DNA of 64,000 nucleotides from the NCBI RefSeq assembly GCF_039523035.1, contig NZ_BAAAEN010000013.1, positions 62,001 to 126,000 of the forward strand. The letters run 5' to 3'. This DNA comes from Pigmentiphaga daeguensis (GTDB taxonomy: Bacteria > Pseudomonadota > Gammaproteobacteria > Burkholderiales > Burkholderiaceae_B). A program made the position numbers and the translations under genes. Of the stretch, positions 43,504 to 52,313 are shown one piece after another (positions within the stretch are counted from its first letter, which is position 1; each line of letters starts with the position of its first letter). Below the pieces are notes generated by a model. The model was not told the DNA's origin, made no database searches, and saw only the letters and a list, made by a program, of their open reading frames with translations.

Positions 43504-45621
43504 ATGGAACATGCCTGGCAATTCTTCCGCGCGGGCGGCGTCGATCAGGTATCGATCCGCTCGGGCGCCGATGTATGCCATCTCGATCAGCTGGATCAGA
43601 AATTATGGGTGGCGCTGGCCTGCCCCACGCGCGGCATCGAGTTCGACCCCCGCACCCTCGACCTGATCGATACCGATGCGGACGGCCGCATCCGCCCCCC
43701 CGAACTGCTGGCCGCGTGCCGGTGGACATGCGAGCGGCTGCGTGATCCGGACCGGCTGCTGCAAGGCGGCGACACGCTGGCGCTGGACGCCCTGTCCAAC
43801 GGCGAAGCAGGCATGCAACTGGCCGAGGAAGCCCGCCACATCCTGCAATTGCTGGGCAAGCCGGGCGATACCATCGGCCTGGCCGACGTCGCCGATCGCA
43901 GTCGCCTGCTCGCGGCCATGCGCTTCAACGGCGATGGCGTCATCACGGAAGACACGGCGGAAGCGCCCGCGGTCCGCGCCGCGATCCGCCGCATCATGGA
44001 GACCCATGGCGGCGTAGAGGGGCTGGACGGCAAGCCTGGCACGGACCGGGCGCGCGCCGACGCCTTCTTCGCCGAGGCCGCGGCGATCCGCCAATGGCGC
44101 GACAAGGTGTCGGGAGACCGCTCCGTCGTGCCGCTGGGCGACGACACCCCTGCGGCGATCCAGGCCGTGAACGCGGTACAGGCCAAGATCGAGGACTATT
44201 ACGCGCGCTGCCGCCTGGCGGGCTACGACCGCCGGGCGGCTTCCGCACTGAACCCCTCGCAGGAGGAATACCGCAAGCTGTACGACGAGGCGCTGACCCT
44301 GGGTTCGGATCACATCGCCCGCCTGCCGCTGGCGGCCATCGCGGCCGATCGTCCGCTGCCGCTGCGCGACGGCGTCAATCCCGCCTGGGCGCAGGCACTC
44401 GAGACCTTCCGTACCCGTGCCGCGGAACCCCTGCTGGGCACGCCGCTCGACACCCTGCCGGAGCCGGCGTGGCGGCAGTTGATGGCGCGGCTGGAACCGG
44501 CCCGGAACTGGCTGGCCGCCAAGCCGCAGACACGGCTCGACGCCGTGGCCGTGGCCGACCTCATGGCCATGCTGGAGGACGGCACCGAAGCAGCGGTCAA
44601 ATCCCTGCTCGACGCCGACGAGAAGATCGAGCCGCGCACCACGCGCATGGGCGATCTGGAAAAACTGCTGCGCTTCCAGCGCGACCTCGCGCACCTGCTC
44701 GACAACTTCGTCTCGTTCAAGGACTTCTACCGCCGCGAAGGCGCGATCTTCCAGGCCGGCACCCTGTACCTGGACGCGCGCAGCTGCGAGCTGACGGTGC
44801 GCGTCGAGGACGCGGCCCGCCATGCGGCCCTGGCTGGCCTGGCCAAGGCCTACCTCGTCTACTGCGATTGCCGCCGCCAGGCGGAGAAAATCACCATCGT
44901 CGCGGCGGTCACGGCCGGCGACGTGGACTTTCTTTTCGTCGGCCGCAACGGCGTGTTCTACGACCGCCAGGGCCGCGACTGGGACGCCACCATCGTCAAG
45001 ATCATCGAGAACCCCACCAGCATCGCGCAGGCCTTCTTCTCTCCGTACAAGAAGTTCGTACGCATGATCGAGGAACAGGTCGCCAGGCGCGCCGCCGCCA
45101 GCGACGAGGCGGCGCAGGGCAAGCTGGGCTCGCTCGCGGCCAACCTGGTCACCGCCGACAGGAAGGACGGGACGGCACGGCCAGCCACGCCGGGCAAGGT
45201 CGACGTGGGCACCGTGGCCGCGCTGGGCGTCGCGCTCGGCAGCATCAGCACGGTCCTGGTGGCGGTCTTCACCAAGTTCGTGGACCTGGGCTGGTGGATA
45301 CCGGTGGCGCTGCTGGGCATCGTCCTGAGCATCTCCGGCCCCAGCGTGCTCATCGCCTGGCTCAAGCTGCGCCAGCGCAGCCTGGGCCCGCTGCTGGACG
45401 CCAGCGGCTGGGCCATCAATGGCCGCATGAAGATCAACGTCAAGCTGGGCGGCTCGCTCTCCCGCATGGCGCGCATCCCGCCGGACGCGGGACGCAACCT
45501 GCGCGATCCCTTCGCCGAGCGGCACGGCAAGGCCTGGGGCCTGGCCATCGTCCTGGCCCTGGTCGCGCTGGCCTGGCTGGCCTGGCGCGCGGGACTGCTG
45601 GATACGGTCCCGGCGATATAA
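43504..45621 (+). CDS. Large uncharacterised membrane protein with an EF-hand loop
   Basis: A 705-residue protein that I cannot place in a named family. Residues 56-67 form a canonical EF-hand loop, D-x-D-x-D-G-x-I-x-x-x-E (DTDADGRIRPPE). A second, degenerate loop lies near 140-151 (RFNGDGVITEDT). A long soluble region follows, with no signal peptide. Near the C-terminus are two close hydrophobic segments (about 570-590 and 597-620), then a soluble patch (ASGWAINGRMKINVKLG), then a last membrane helix (about 680-700). This suggests a large cytoplasmic calcium-responsive domain anchored by three C-terminal helices. It is a single gene between DUF2501 and the liv operon. It is certainly coding: long, good start, and composition like its neighbours. 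Confidence 0.85.
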   Translation: MEHAWQFFRAGGVDQVSIRSGADVCHLDQLDQKLWVALACPTRGIEFDPRTLDLIDTDADGRIRPPELLAACRWTCERLRDPDRLLQGGDTLALDALSNGEAGMQLAEEARHILQLLGKPGDTIGLADVADRSRLLAAMRFNGDGVITEDTAEAPAVRAAIRRIMETHGGVEGLDGKPGTDRARADAFFAEAAAIRQWRDKVSGDRSVVPLGDDTPAAIQAVNAVQAKIEDYYARCRLAGYDRRAASALNPSQEEYRKLYDEALTLGSDHIARLPLAAIAADRPLPLRDGVNPAWAQALETFRTRAAEPLLGTPLDTLPEPAWRQLMARLEPARNWLAAKPQTRLDAVAVADLMAMLEDGTEAAVKSLLDADEKIEPRTTRMGDLEKLLRFQRDLAHLLDNFVSFKDFYRREGAIFQAGTLYLDARSCELTVRVEDAARHAALAGLAKAYLVYCDCRRQAEKITIVAAVTAGDVDFLFVGRNGVFYDRQGRDWDATIVKIIENPTSIAQAFFSPYKKFVRMIEEQVARRAAASDEAAQGKLGSLAANLVTADRKDGTARPATPGKVDVGTVAALGVALGSISTVLVAVFTKFVDLGWWIPVALLGIVLSISGPSVLIAWLKLRQRSLGPLLDASGWAINGRMKINVKLGGSLSRMARIPPDAGRNLRDPFAERHGKAWGLAIVLALVALAWLAWRAGLLDTVPAI

Positions 45622-45640
45622 GCTTATTAGTAACAATACG

Positions 45641-45669
45641 TTGATGTTTTATTGACGAAAGCATAACGT
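45641..45669 (+). promoter_or_regulatory. Possible promoter of the liv-hyu operon
   Basis: TTGATG (45641-45646), a 17-base spacer and TAACGT (45664-45669) lie in an AT-rich stretch about 75 bases before the first gene of the operon. Consensus match is moderate. Confidence 0.4.
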
Positions 45670-45744
45670 TTACCTCCATCCACAGCCCCGCCGGCCTTCG
45701 CGCCGCCGCGGAGCCGTTCCTCCACCATCGACCCGAGAACCGAC

Positions 45745-46872
45745 GTGCCGACGCGACTCCCCTTCCGCCGCCTGCTGGCGGCCACCGCTGCCTCCGGCCT
45801 GTTGTCCGCCCCCGCCCTGGCCGCGGAACCGCCGATCACCGTCGGCCTGTTCACCCACTTGTCCGGCAACTTCGCCGAATACGGCGCGAGCTTCAAGAAC
45901 GCCATCGAGCTCTATCTGGACAAGGTCAATGCCGACGGCGGCATCAATGGCCGCCCGATCAGGCTGGTGGTCGAGGACGACCGCAATTCGCCGCAGGAAG
46001 CCGCCACCGTGGCGCGCAAGATCGTGGCCACGCCCGGCGTGGTGCTGGCCATCGGTTCCTGGTCGACCACGGCGTCGCTGGCGGCGGCGCCCATCTTCAC
46101 CGAGGCGAAGATCGCGCAGATCAGCCCCACCTCGTCGCACCCGGACTTCAGCAAGCAGAGCCCGTATCAGTTCCGGCAGAACAATACCGACGACGTGCTG
46201 GCCCAGTACAACGCCGACACCATCCACAAGCAGCTCAAGGCCAACCGCATCGTCATCCCGTACTCGCAGGACGACTGGGGCCTGTTCACCGTCAAGGCCA
46301 CCTCGGCCGCCATCGAGAAGGACGGCGGCAAGGTGCTGCTGACCGAGGCCGTGATGCCCAACGCCCGGGACTTCCGGCCGCTGGTCAGCAAGATCAAGTC
46401 GCTCAAGCCCGACGGCGTCTTCCTGGCCCTGCCCTACCAGGAAGCCTCGATCTTCATCCAGCAGCTGCGCCAAGCCGGCGTCGACATTCCGGTGGGCGGC
46501 GGCGTGCCGCTGACCTCGCCCAAGTTCATCGAACTGGCGGGCAAGGCCGCCGAGGGCGTGGTCGTCCACAGCATCTTCTTCGCCGGCGATCCGTCCAAGA
46601 AGGCCTTCGTCGACGCCTACCGCGCCAAGTACAACCGTACGCCCGACCAGTTCGCCGCGCTGGCCTACGACGCAGCCGGCGTGGGCGTGGCCGCCATCCG
46701 CCGCGTCGTGCAATCGGGTAAGCCGCTGACCGGGCAGAGCGTGCGCGACGAACTGGCGGGCGGCCCCGCCTACGAGGGCGTCACCGGCGTGACCAAGTAC
46801 GAGAACGGCAACGTCCGCAAGGCGCCCACTTTCCTGGTGATACGCAACGGCGAATTCCAACTGAACAAGTAA
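45745..46872 (+). CDS. Branched-chain-amino-acid-type ABC binding protein (LivJ/LivK-like)
   Basis: A 375-residue exported binding protein: signal peptide to about residue 27 (PALAAEPP), then the ITVGLFTHLSGNFAEYGASFKNAIELYLDKVNADGGINGRPI start of the LivJ/AmiC group. Start GTG 45745 is chosen because it begins the signal peptide; no ATG is available nearby. It opens an eight-gene operon for uptake and degradation. Members of this family bind amino acids, amides, aromatic acids or hydantoins, so the actual ligand is not implied by the name; the hydantoinase at the operon's end suggests a cyclic amide or related compound. Confidence 0.93.
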   Translation: MPTRLPFRRLLAATAASGLLSAPALAAEPPITVGLFTHLSGNFAEYGASFKNAIELYLDKVNADGGINGRPIRLVVEDDRNSPQEAATVARKIVATPGVVLAIGSWSTTASLAAAPIFTEAKIAQISPTSSHPDFSKQSPYQFRQNNTDDVLAQYNADTIHKQLKANRIVIPYSQDDWGLFTVKATSAAIEKDGGKVLLTEAVMPNARDFRPLVSKIKSLKPDGVFLALPYQEASIFIQQLRQAGVDIPVGGGVPLTSPKFIELAGKAAEGVVVHSIFFAGDPSKKAFVDAYRAKYNRTPDQFAALAYDAAGVGVAAIRRVVQSGKPLTGQSVRDELAGGPAYEGVTGVTKYENGNVRKAPTFLVIRNGEFQLNK

Positions 46873-46885
46873 TTTCCTTCAGCGC

Positions 46886-46921
46886 CTGCCGCCGGCCCGC
46901 CTCACGGCGCGGCCGGCGCAG
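46886..46921 (+). other. Intercistronic stem-loop after the binding-protein gene
   Basis: CTGCCGCCGGCC (46886-46897) pairs with GGCCGGCGCAG (46911-46921) with one bulged C and a 13-base loop, shortly followed by TTTT. Placed just after the binding-protein stop, it probably stabilises that part of the message or attenuates downstream transcription, giving more binding protein than permease. Confidence 0.55.
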
Positions 46922-46948
46922 CCTTTTCCGGCCACCGCACTCATTCCC

Positions 46949-48829
46949 ATGCTCGAATTATTCGCCAGCCAGATTCTGAACGGCCTGGCCATCGGCCAGG
47001 TCTACGCCCTGATCGCGCTCGGCTTCTCGCTGGTGTTCGGCGTCTCCAATCTCATCAATTTCGCGCAGGGCGCGCTGTTCATGCTGGGCGCCTTCATCGC
47101 CTTCACCGGCGTGGCCGTGCTGCAACTGCCGCTGCCGGTCGCGGCCACCGGTTCGGTGCTGATCGTCGCGCTGCTGGGCATGCTGCTCGAACGGGTGGCG
47201 CTGCGTCCCCTGGAGAACGCGCCCTATATCGCCCCCGTGCTGTCCACGCTGGCGATCAGTCTCATCATCGAACAGCTGGCCGAGATCGTCTGGTCGCCCG
47301 AGAGCCAGTCCTTTCCCGTATCGTTCGATGAAGCCACCTACTACTTCGGCAACGCCTACGTCACCAGCACCGACCTGCTGATCTTCGGTTTCGGCGCGCT
47401 GGCCACGCTGGCCCTGACGCTGTTCCTGTCGCGCTCGTGGTGGGGCCGCGCGCTGCGCGCCACCGCGCAGGATCGCGATGCCGCGGCGCAACTGGGCGTG
47501 CGTACCGGCAGCGTGCGGCAACTGGCCTTCGCCCTGGCCGGCGCGCTGGGCGCCTTGAGCGGCGTGCTGGTCGCGCTCTATTTCAAGAGCGTGTTCCCGC
47601 AGATGGGGCTGCCCTTCGGCCTGAAAGGCTTCGCGGCGGCGCTGCTGGGCGGCTTGACCAGCACGCCGGGAGCGGTGCTGGGCGGCCTGCTGCTGGGCGT
47701 GGTCGAAACGCTGGCCAGCGCCTACATCGGCGAAGGATCGCGCGACCTGGTGGCGTTCTGCCTGGTGCTGGTCTTCCTGGTGTTCCGGCCGCACGGGCTG
47801 CTGGGCGACCGTCGCCTGGACGCGCTGGGCGGCGCCAGCGGCGCGGCGGGCGCCATGCCGACCACCAGCGTGCTGGCCTCGTCCTCCAGCCAGCGCGGCG
47901 CCGTGCGCGCCTGGGAACTCCCGCCCTGGGGCTTCCTGGCGGCAGCAGCCGTGCTGGCGCTGCTGCCGGCGCTCACGCAGAACGCCTATTTTCTGCAGGC
48001 CGTGGTCTACGCCATGATCTTCGCCCTGCTGGTGGCCAGCGTCACGCTGGTCTCCGGGGCGCTGGGCGTGCTGTCCATCGGACATACGGCCTTCTACGGC
48101 GTGGGCGCCTACGCGGTCGGGCTGCTGGCCCGCAATGCCGGCTGGCCGGCCGAGGCCGCGCTGATCGGCGCCGCCGCGGCCACCGCCTGTGTGGCGGTGG
48201 TGGCTGCCCTGCCGCTGCTCAAGCTCAGCGGCCACACGGCCGCGCTGGGCACGCTGGCCGTCGGGCAGATCGGCTATCTGGTGTTCATGAGCTGGCTGGA
48301 CGTCACGCGCGGCCCCATGGGGTTCATCGGCATCCCGGCGCCCAGGCTGGCGCTGCTGGGCGGACTGCCGCTGCCGAGCCTGGCCGGCAAGTTCTGGCTG
48401 GTCGCGGCCGTGGCCGGGATCGCCCTGTTCCTGGCGCAGCGCCTGTTGGACTCCGGCGTGGGCCGGGCCTGGCGCGGCATACGCGAGGACCGGCTGGCGG
48501 CGCATACCGCCGGACTGCCGGTGCGCCGCTACCTGCTCGTGGGCTTCGCCTGTTCCGGCCTGCTGGCGGGTCTGGCGGGCGGCCTGTTCGCCTATGTGCA
48601 GAGCGTGGTCAGTCCCGAGAGCTTCACCGTCAGCGCCTCCATCCTGCTGTTGACCATCGCGGTGCTGGGGGGGCTGGGCAACCTGACCGGCGCGGCGCTG
48701 GCCGGCTTCGCGCTGACCCTGCTGCCGGAACTGCTGCGGCCCTTCGCCGAATGGCGCATGGTCGCCTACGGCCTGGCGCTGCTGATCATGCTGCGCCTGC
48801 GTCCGCATGGCCTCCTCGGAGCAAGATGA
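46949..48829 (+). CDS. Fused LivH-LivM ABC permease
   Basis: A 626-residue protein that joins both membrane subunits of a branched-chain-type importer. Residues 1-290 are LivH-like (LNGLAIGQVYALIALGFSLVFGVSNLINFAQG, and TAQDRDAAAQLGVRTG for the coupling loop). A linker of about 35 residues follows, and then residues from about 325 are LivM-like (VSGALGVLSIGHTAFYGVGAYA, and RGIREDRLAAHTAGLPV). In most genomes these are two genes. Both coupling loops are intact, so it should form a full pore with LivG and LivF. No Shine-Dalgarno is clear before ATG 46949. Confidence 0.93.
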   Translation: MLELFASQILNGLAIGQVYALIALGFSLVFGVSNLINFAQGALFMLGAFIAFTGVAVLQLPLPVAATGSVLIVALLGMLLERVALRPLENAPYIAPVLSTLAISLIIEQLAEIVWSPESQSFPVSFDEATYYFGNAYVTSTDLLIFGFGALATLALTLFLSRSWWGRALRATAQDRDAAAQLGVRTGSVRQLAFALAGALGALSGVLVALYFKSVFPQMGLPFGLKGFAAALLGGLTSTPGAVLGGLLLGVVETLASAYIGEGSRDLVAFCLVLVFLVFRPHGLLGDRRLDALGGASGAAGAMPTTSVLASSSSQRGAVRAWELPPWGFLAAAAVLALLPALTQNAYFLQAVVYAMIFALLVASVTLVSGALGVLSIGHTAFYGVGAYAVGLLARNAGWPAEAALIGAAAATACVAVVAALPLLKLSGHTAALGTLAVGQIGYLVFMSWLDVTRGPMGFIGIPAPRLALLGGLPLPSLAGKFWLVAAVAGIALFLAQRLLDSGVGRAWRGIREDRLAAHTAGLPVRRYLLVGFACSGLLAGLAGGLFAYVQSVVSPESFTVSASILLLTIAVLGGLGNLTGAALAGFALTLLPELLRPFAEWRMVAYGLALLIMLRLRPHGLLGAR

Positions 48830-48837
48830 AACCCACC

Positions 48838-48912
48838 CCCTACGCGCTACGCGCGCCCCCTCAAGGGGGCGGCACTGGCGGACCGGCAAAGCCGGATCCG
48901 CTGTGCCCTCGA
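48838..48912. repeat. Extragenic repeat-like element with two hairpins
   Basis: Between livHM and livG lies a stretch with CGCCCCC-TCAA-GGGGGCG (48854-48871) and CCGGC-AAA-GCCGG (48883-48895). The wording around it resembles short dispersed intergenic elements I recall from Bordetella and other Burkholderiales. I see only this copy in the window, so the repeat status and borders are from memory. It could lower expression of the distal operon genes. Confidence 0.5.
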
Positions 48913-48959
48913 TCGAAACACGCGTCGCAACGGACTCCTCTTTGCCATGAACGACTGAT

Positions 48960-49820
48960 ATGACGACTCGCGATGAACAACGAGGACTGCGGGTGGAGCG
49001 CCTGAGCCGCCATTTCCGCGGCGTCAAGGCGGTGGACGACGTCAGCTTCGCCGTCGCCCCGGGCCAGACCGTGGCGCTGGTGGGCCCCAACGGCGCCGGC
49101 AAGTCGACCCTGATCCAGTTGCTGAGCGGAGTCGAGAAACCTTCGTCGGGACATGTCTTCCTGGATGGCCGCCGCATCGACGGACTGGCCCCCGAGCGCA
49201 TCGCCCGGCTGGGCCTGGGCCGCAGCTTCCAGACCTCGCGCGTGTTCCCCGCCCTGAGCGTATGGGACAGCGTGATGCTGGGCACCCAGGCCGGGCTGCT
49301 CGGCCGCGCGGGGTCCGCGCGGCTGGTCGATCCGCTGACCGAGATCGCCGGCGAACTGCTCGGCCTGCCCGCCTGGCGCCGCCGCCGGGCCGAGGCAGAG
49401 GAACGCGCCCGCGCGGCCCTGCAACGCTTCGGCGAACGGCTCTGGCCGCGGCGCGACCAGCCGGCCTACAGTCTTTCGTACGCGAACCGCCGGCGCCTGG
49501 AACTGGCGCGCGTGCTGGCTGCCCGGCCGCGCTTCGTGCTGTTCGACGAACCGGCCGCCGGCATGAACCCCAGCGAAACCGCCGAACTCACCGATCTGTT
49601 GCTCGCGCTGCGCGCGGAACAGCCGCAGCTCGGCATCCTGGTCGTCGAGCACAAGCTGTCCCTGGTCCGGCGCATCGCCGACCAGGCCATCGTCCTCAAT
49701 CAGGGGCGGATACTGGCCACCGGCACCCCGGCCGAGGCGCTGGACCATCCCGAAGTCGTCGAAGCCTACCTCGGCCGCGCGCGCAGGCGGCCGGTCAACT
49801 CGGATGCCCATCTTGGCTGA
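48960..49820 (+). CDS. ABC transporter ATP-binding protein LivG-type
   Basis: A 286-residue nucleotide-binding subunit. Walker A is GPNGAGKST, followed by the LivG-type RIARLGLGRSFQTSRVFPALSV (Q-loop), a signature replaced by YSLSYANRRRLELARVLA, Walker B FVLFDEPAAGMNPSE and the switch His in VEHKLSLV. The signature LSYANRR deviates from the usual LSYGxQR, with an Asn where Gly-Glu/Gln is common. It overlaps livF by 17 bases. Confidence 0.92.
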   Translation: MTTRDEQRGLRVERLSRHFRGVKAVDDVSFAVAPGQTVALVGPNGAGKSTLIQLLSGVEKPSSGHVFLDGRRIDGLAPERIARLGLGRSFQTSRVFPALSVWDSVMLGTQAGLLGRAGSARLVDPLTEIAGELLGLPAWRRRRAEAEERARAALQRFGERLWPRRDQPAYSLSYANRRRLELARVLAARPRFVLFDEPAAGMNPSETAELTDLLLALRAEQPQLGILVVEHKLSLVRRIADQAIVLNQGRILATGTPAEALDHPEVVEAYLGRARRRPVNSDAHLG

Positions 49821-50595
49821 GCTGCCCTCTTCCTCCCCCCTGCTGCAACTGGACGCGGTCGACGTGCACTACGGCGCCGTCCAGGCCCTGTTCGGCGTCA
49901 GCCTGCGTGTCCAGGCCGGAGAAGTGGTCTCCGTGCTGGGCGGCAACGCGTCGGGCAAGTCCACGACCCTCAAGTCGGTGCTGGGCCTGGCCCGCCCGTC
50001 CAACGGACGCGTCCTGCTGGACGGCCGCGAGATCCAGGGCCTGGCGCCCGCCGAGGTCATCGGGCTGGGCGTGGCCAGCGTACCCGAGGGGCGCCGTGTG
50101 TTTCCGGACATGACGGTGCGCGAAAACCTGCTGCTGGGGGCCTACCCGCGGCGCCACGACAAGTCCGCCGTGGCCGCCGACCTCGACGAGGTGTTCCAGG
50201 CCTTCCCGCGCCTGGCCGAGCGCCGGGGCCAGCTGGCCGGCACGCTGTCGGGCGGGGAACAGCAGATGCTGGCCCTGGGCCGGGCGTGGCTGCGGCGCGG
50301 GCGCCTGGTCTGCATCGACGAGCCGTCGATGGGCCTGTCGCCGAAATTCGTCGATGCGGTCTACGAGGTGCTGTTCCGCTGGAAGGCGTCCGGCCAGACC
50401 ATCCTGCTGGTGGAACAGAACGCCCGCATCGCGCTGGAGCTGGCCGACCGGGCCTATGTGCTGCAGCACGGCCACGTGGTGCTGCAAGGCAATGCCGCCG
50501 ATCTCGCGGCGGACCCCGCCGTGCAGCAGGCCTACCTGGGCGCGGAAGCCCCGGCCCGCGAATTGGAGGGGGCGCTGGCCCCCAACGGAGAATGA
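49804..50595 (+). CDS. ABC transporter ATP-binding protein LivF-type
   Basis: A 263-residue nucleotide-binding subunit: VDVHYGAVQALFGVSL, Walker A GGNASGKST (Asn-Ala in place of the common Asn-Gly), VPEGRRVFPDMTVRENL, signature LSGGEQQMLALGRAW, Walker B LVCIDEPSMGLSP and the switch region VEQNARIAL with Gln in place of His, as is normal in LivF. It starts within livG and its stop overlaps a possible start of the next gene, so the transporter and the enzymes are translated as one unit. Confidence 0.93.
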   Translation: MPILAELPSSSPLLQLDAVDVHYGAVQALFGVSLRVQAGEVVSVLGGNASGKSTTLKSVLGLARPSNGRVLLDGREIQGLAPAEVIGLGVASVPEGRRVFPDMTVRENLLLGAYPRRHDKSAVAADLDEVFQAFPRLAERRGQLAGTLSGGEQQMLALGRAWLRRGRLVCIDEPSMGLSPKFVDAVYEVLFRWKASGQTILLVEQNARIALELADRAYVLQHGHVVLQGNAADLAADPAVQQAYLGAEAPARELEGALAPNGE

Positions 50596-50597
50596 AC

Positions 50598-52313
50598 ATG
50601 TCCCATCCCACCCTGCACACGCTGGAAACCGACGTGCTGGTGATAGGCGCCGGCGGTGCCGGCATGAGCGCGGCCATCGCCGCCTCGCAGGCCGGCAAGC
50701 GGGCCCTGCTGGCCGACCGCAGCCTGATCGGGCGCGGCGGCGCCACCATCATGGCCCAGATGACCGTGGCCGCCGCCCTGGGCGAACAAGGGCCGGACCA
50801 CTGGCAGCATCACCTGCGCGACACGCTGACGGCGGGCCGCGGCCTGTGCAGCGAACCCCTGGCCCGGCTGCTGTGCGAGGAAGGCGTGGACGCGATCCGC
50901 CTGCTGGACCGCTGGGGCGTGGGCTGGGCCCGCGACGGCGAGCGGATGGCACAGACCCGGGCCCCCGGCCACGACCGCCCCCGCTGCGTCTACGTCGACT
51001 ACCTGAACACCGGCCCCGCGGTGGCCAAGACCCTGCGCGCGCAGGCCGCGCGCGAGCCCGGCGTGCGGCGCGTGGGCGACCTGCTGGTGGTGGAACTGCT
51101 GCGCAAGGACGGCCGCGTCACCGGCGCCGTGGCGCTGCACCTGGGCTCCGGCGACCCGGTCCTGATACGGGCCGGCGCCACCATCATCGCCACCGGCGGC
51201 CTGACGCGCCTGTACCGCCGCAACAGCGCCTCGCTCAACATGGGCGGCGACGGTTTCGCGCTGGCCCTGCGCGCGGGCGCCCGGCTGATCGACATGGAGT
51301 TCGTGCAGTTCTTCCCCATCGGCCACCTGGCGCCGCGCCTGGTCGGCTTCGACCCCATCATGTGGGATCCCTTCCGCTACAAGCTGGGCGGCAAGCTGCT
51401 GAACAACCAGGGAGAGGAATTCGTCGAACGCTACGGCAACGCCGCCGAAGGCCAGGGCTACACCACCACCCGCGACGCCGCGACCTACGCCATCCTGAAG
51501 GAGGTCGAGGCCGGCCGCGGCACGCCGGCCGGCGGCGCGTGGCTGAGCTTCCGCCACGTGCCGGAAGACACGCTGCGCGCGGCGTTCGGCCCCATCATCA
51601 ACAAGCTGGCCAAGGCCGGCATCGATCTGACGAAGCAGATGATAGAAGTGGCGCCCATCGCCCACTATCACATGGGCGGCATCCGGGTGGACACCGACCT
51701 CGCCACCGACGTGCCCGGCCTGTATGCCGCGGGCGAGGCCGTGGGCGGCGCCAACGGCGCGAACCGGCTGTCGGGCAACGCCATCACCGAGGCGATCGCC
51801 TTCGGACTGCGGGCCGGCCGCGCCGCGGCCGCCGACTGCCCGGAGCCGCCCTCGGTGGAAGCACTCGAGGCCCTGGCCCGCCCCTGGCTGCAACGGCTCG
51901 CGCCGCGCCACGGCGAGCCGGACGCGCTCAATGCCGCGTCCCTGATCGAGGAATTGCAGGCGCTCATGCAGGCGCACGTCGGCCCCTTCCGCACCGAGGC
52001 GGGCCTGCGGCAGGCTCTGGACGGGCTGGACGCATTGCGGACACGGGCCGGCAGCGACCTGCCGGGCGGCGGGCCGCAGGACCCGGTGCGGCTGGACACG
52101 CTGGACCTGCGCAACATGCTGCTGGTGGCCGAGGCCGTGACCCGCTGCGCGCTGGCGCGGCGCGAGAGCCGCGGCGCGCACCAGCGCGAAGACCATCCCG
52201 GGCAGGAAGACGCCTGGACGCTGAACCAGACCATCGCCTGGCGCGACGGCCAATGGACGCTGGCCACCCAGCCCGTCCAGCGCCTCGAGGCCACGCAGGA
52301 GGACATCGCATGA
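50598..52313 (+). CDS. FAD-dependent oxidoreductase, succinate dehydrogenase/fumarate reductase flavoprotein-like
   Basis: A 571-residue flavoprotein of the SdhA/FrdA/AprA group. The FAD loop is VLVIGAGGAGMSAAIAA (about 14-30), then GRGGATIMAQMTVAAAL. The conserved IAHYHMGGIRVDTD is at about residue 353, AAGEAVGGANGANRLSGNAITEAIAFG follows, and the helical C-terminal domain is typical of SdhA. The start at 50598 has GGAG seven bases upstream; ATG 50592 is the alternative. The partner is the 2Fe-2S protein encoded at 52310. No cytochrome b or membrane anchor genes follow, so this is not the respiratory complex. It probably dehydrogenates the imported substrate or its breakdown product. Confidence 0.9.
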   Translation: MSHPTLHTLETDVLVIGAGGAGMSAAIAASQAGKRALLADRSLIGRGGATIMAQMTVAAALGEQGPDHWQHHLRDTLTAGRGLCSEPLARLLCEEGVDAIRLLDRWGVGWARDGERMAQTRAPGHDRPRCVYVDYLNTGPAVAKTLRAQAAREPGVRRVGDLLVVELLRKDGRVTGAVALHLGSGDPVLIRAGATIIATGGLTRLYRRNSASLNMGGDGFALALRAGARLIDMEFVQFFPIGHLAPRLVGFDPIMWDPFRYKLGGKLLNNQGEEFVERYGNAAEGQGYTTTRDAATYAILKEVEAGRGTPAGGAWLSFRHVPEDTLRAAFGPIINKLAKAGIDLTKQMIEVAPIAHYHMGGIRVDTDLATDVPGLYAAGEAVGGANGANRLSGNAITEAIAFGLRAGRAAAADCPEPPSVEALEALARPWLQRLAPRHGEPDALNAASLIEELQALMQAHVGPFRTEAGLRQALDGLDALRTRAGSDLPGGGPQDPVRLDTLDLRNMLLVAEAVTRCALARRESRGAHQREDHPGQEDAWTLNQTIAWRDGQWTLATQPVQRLEATQEDIA

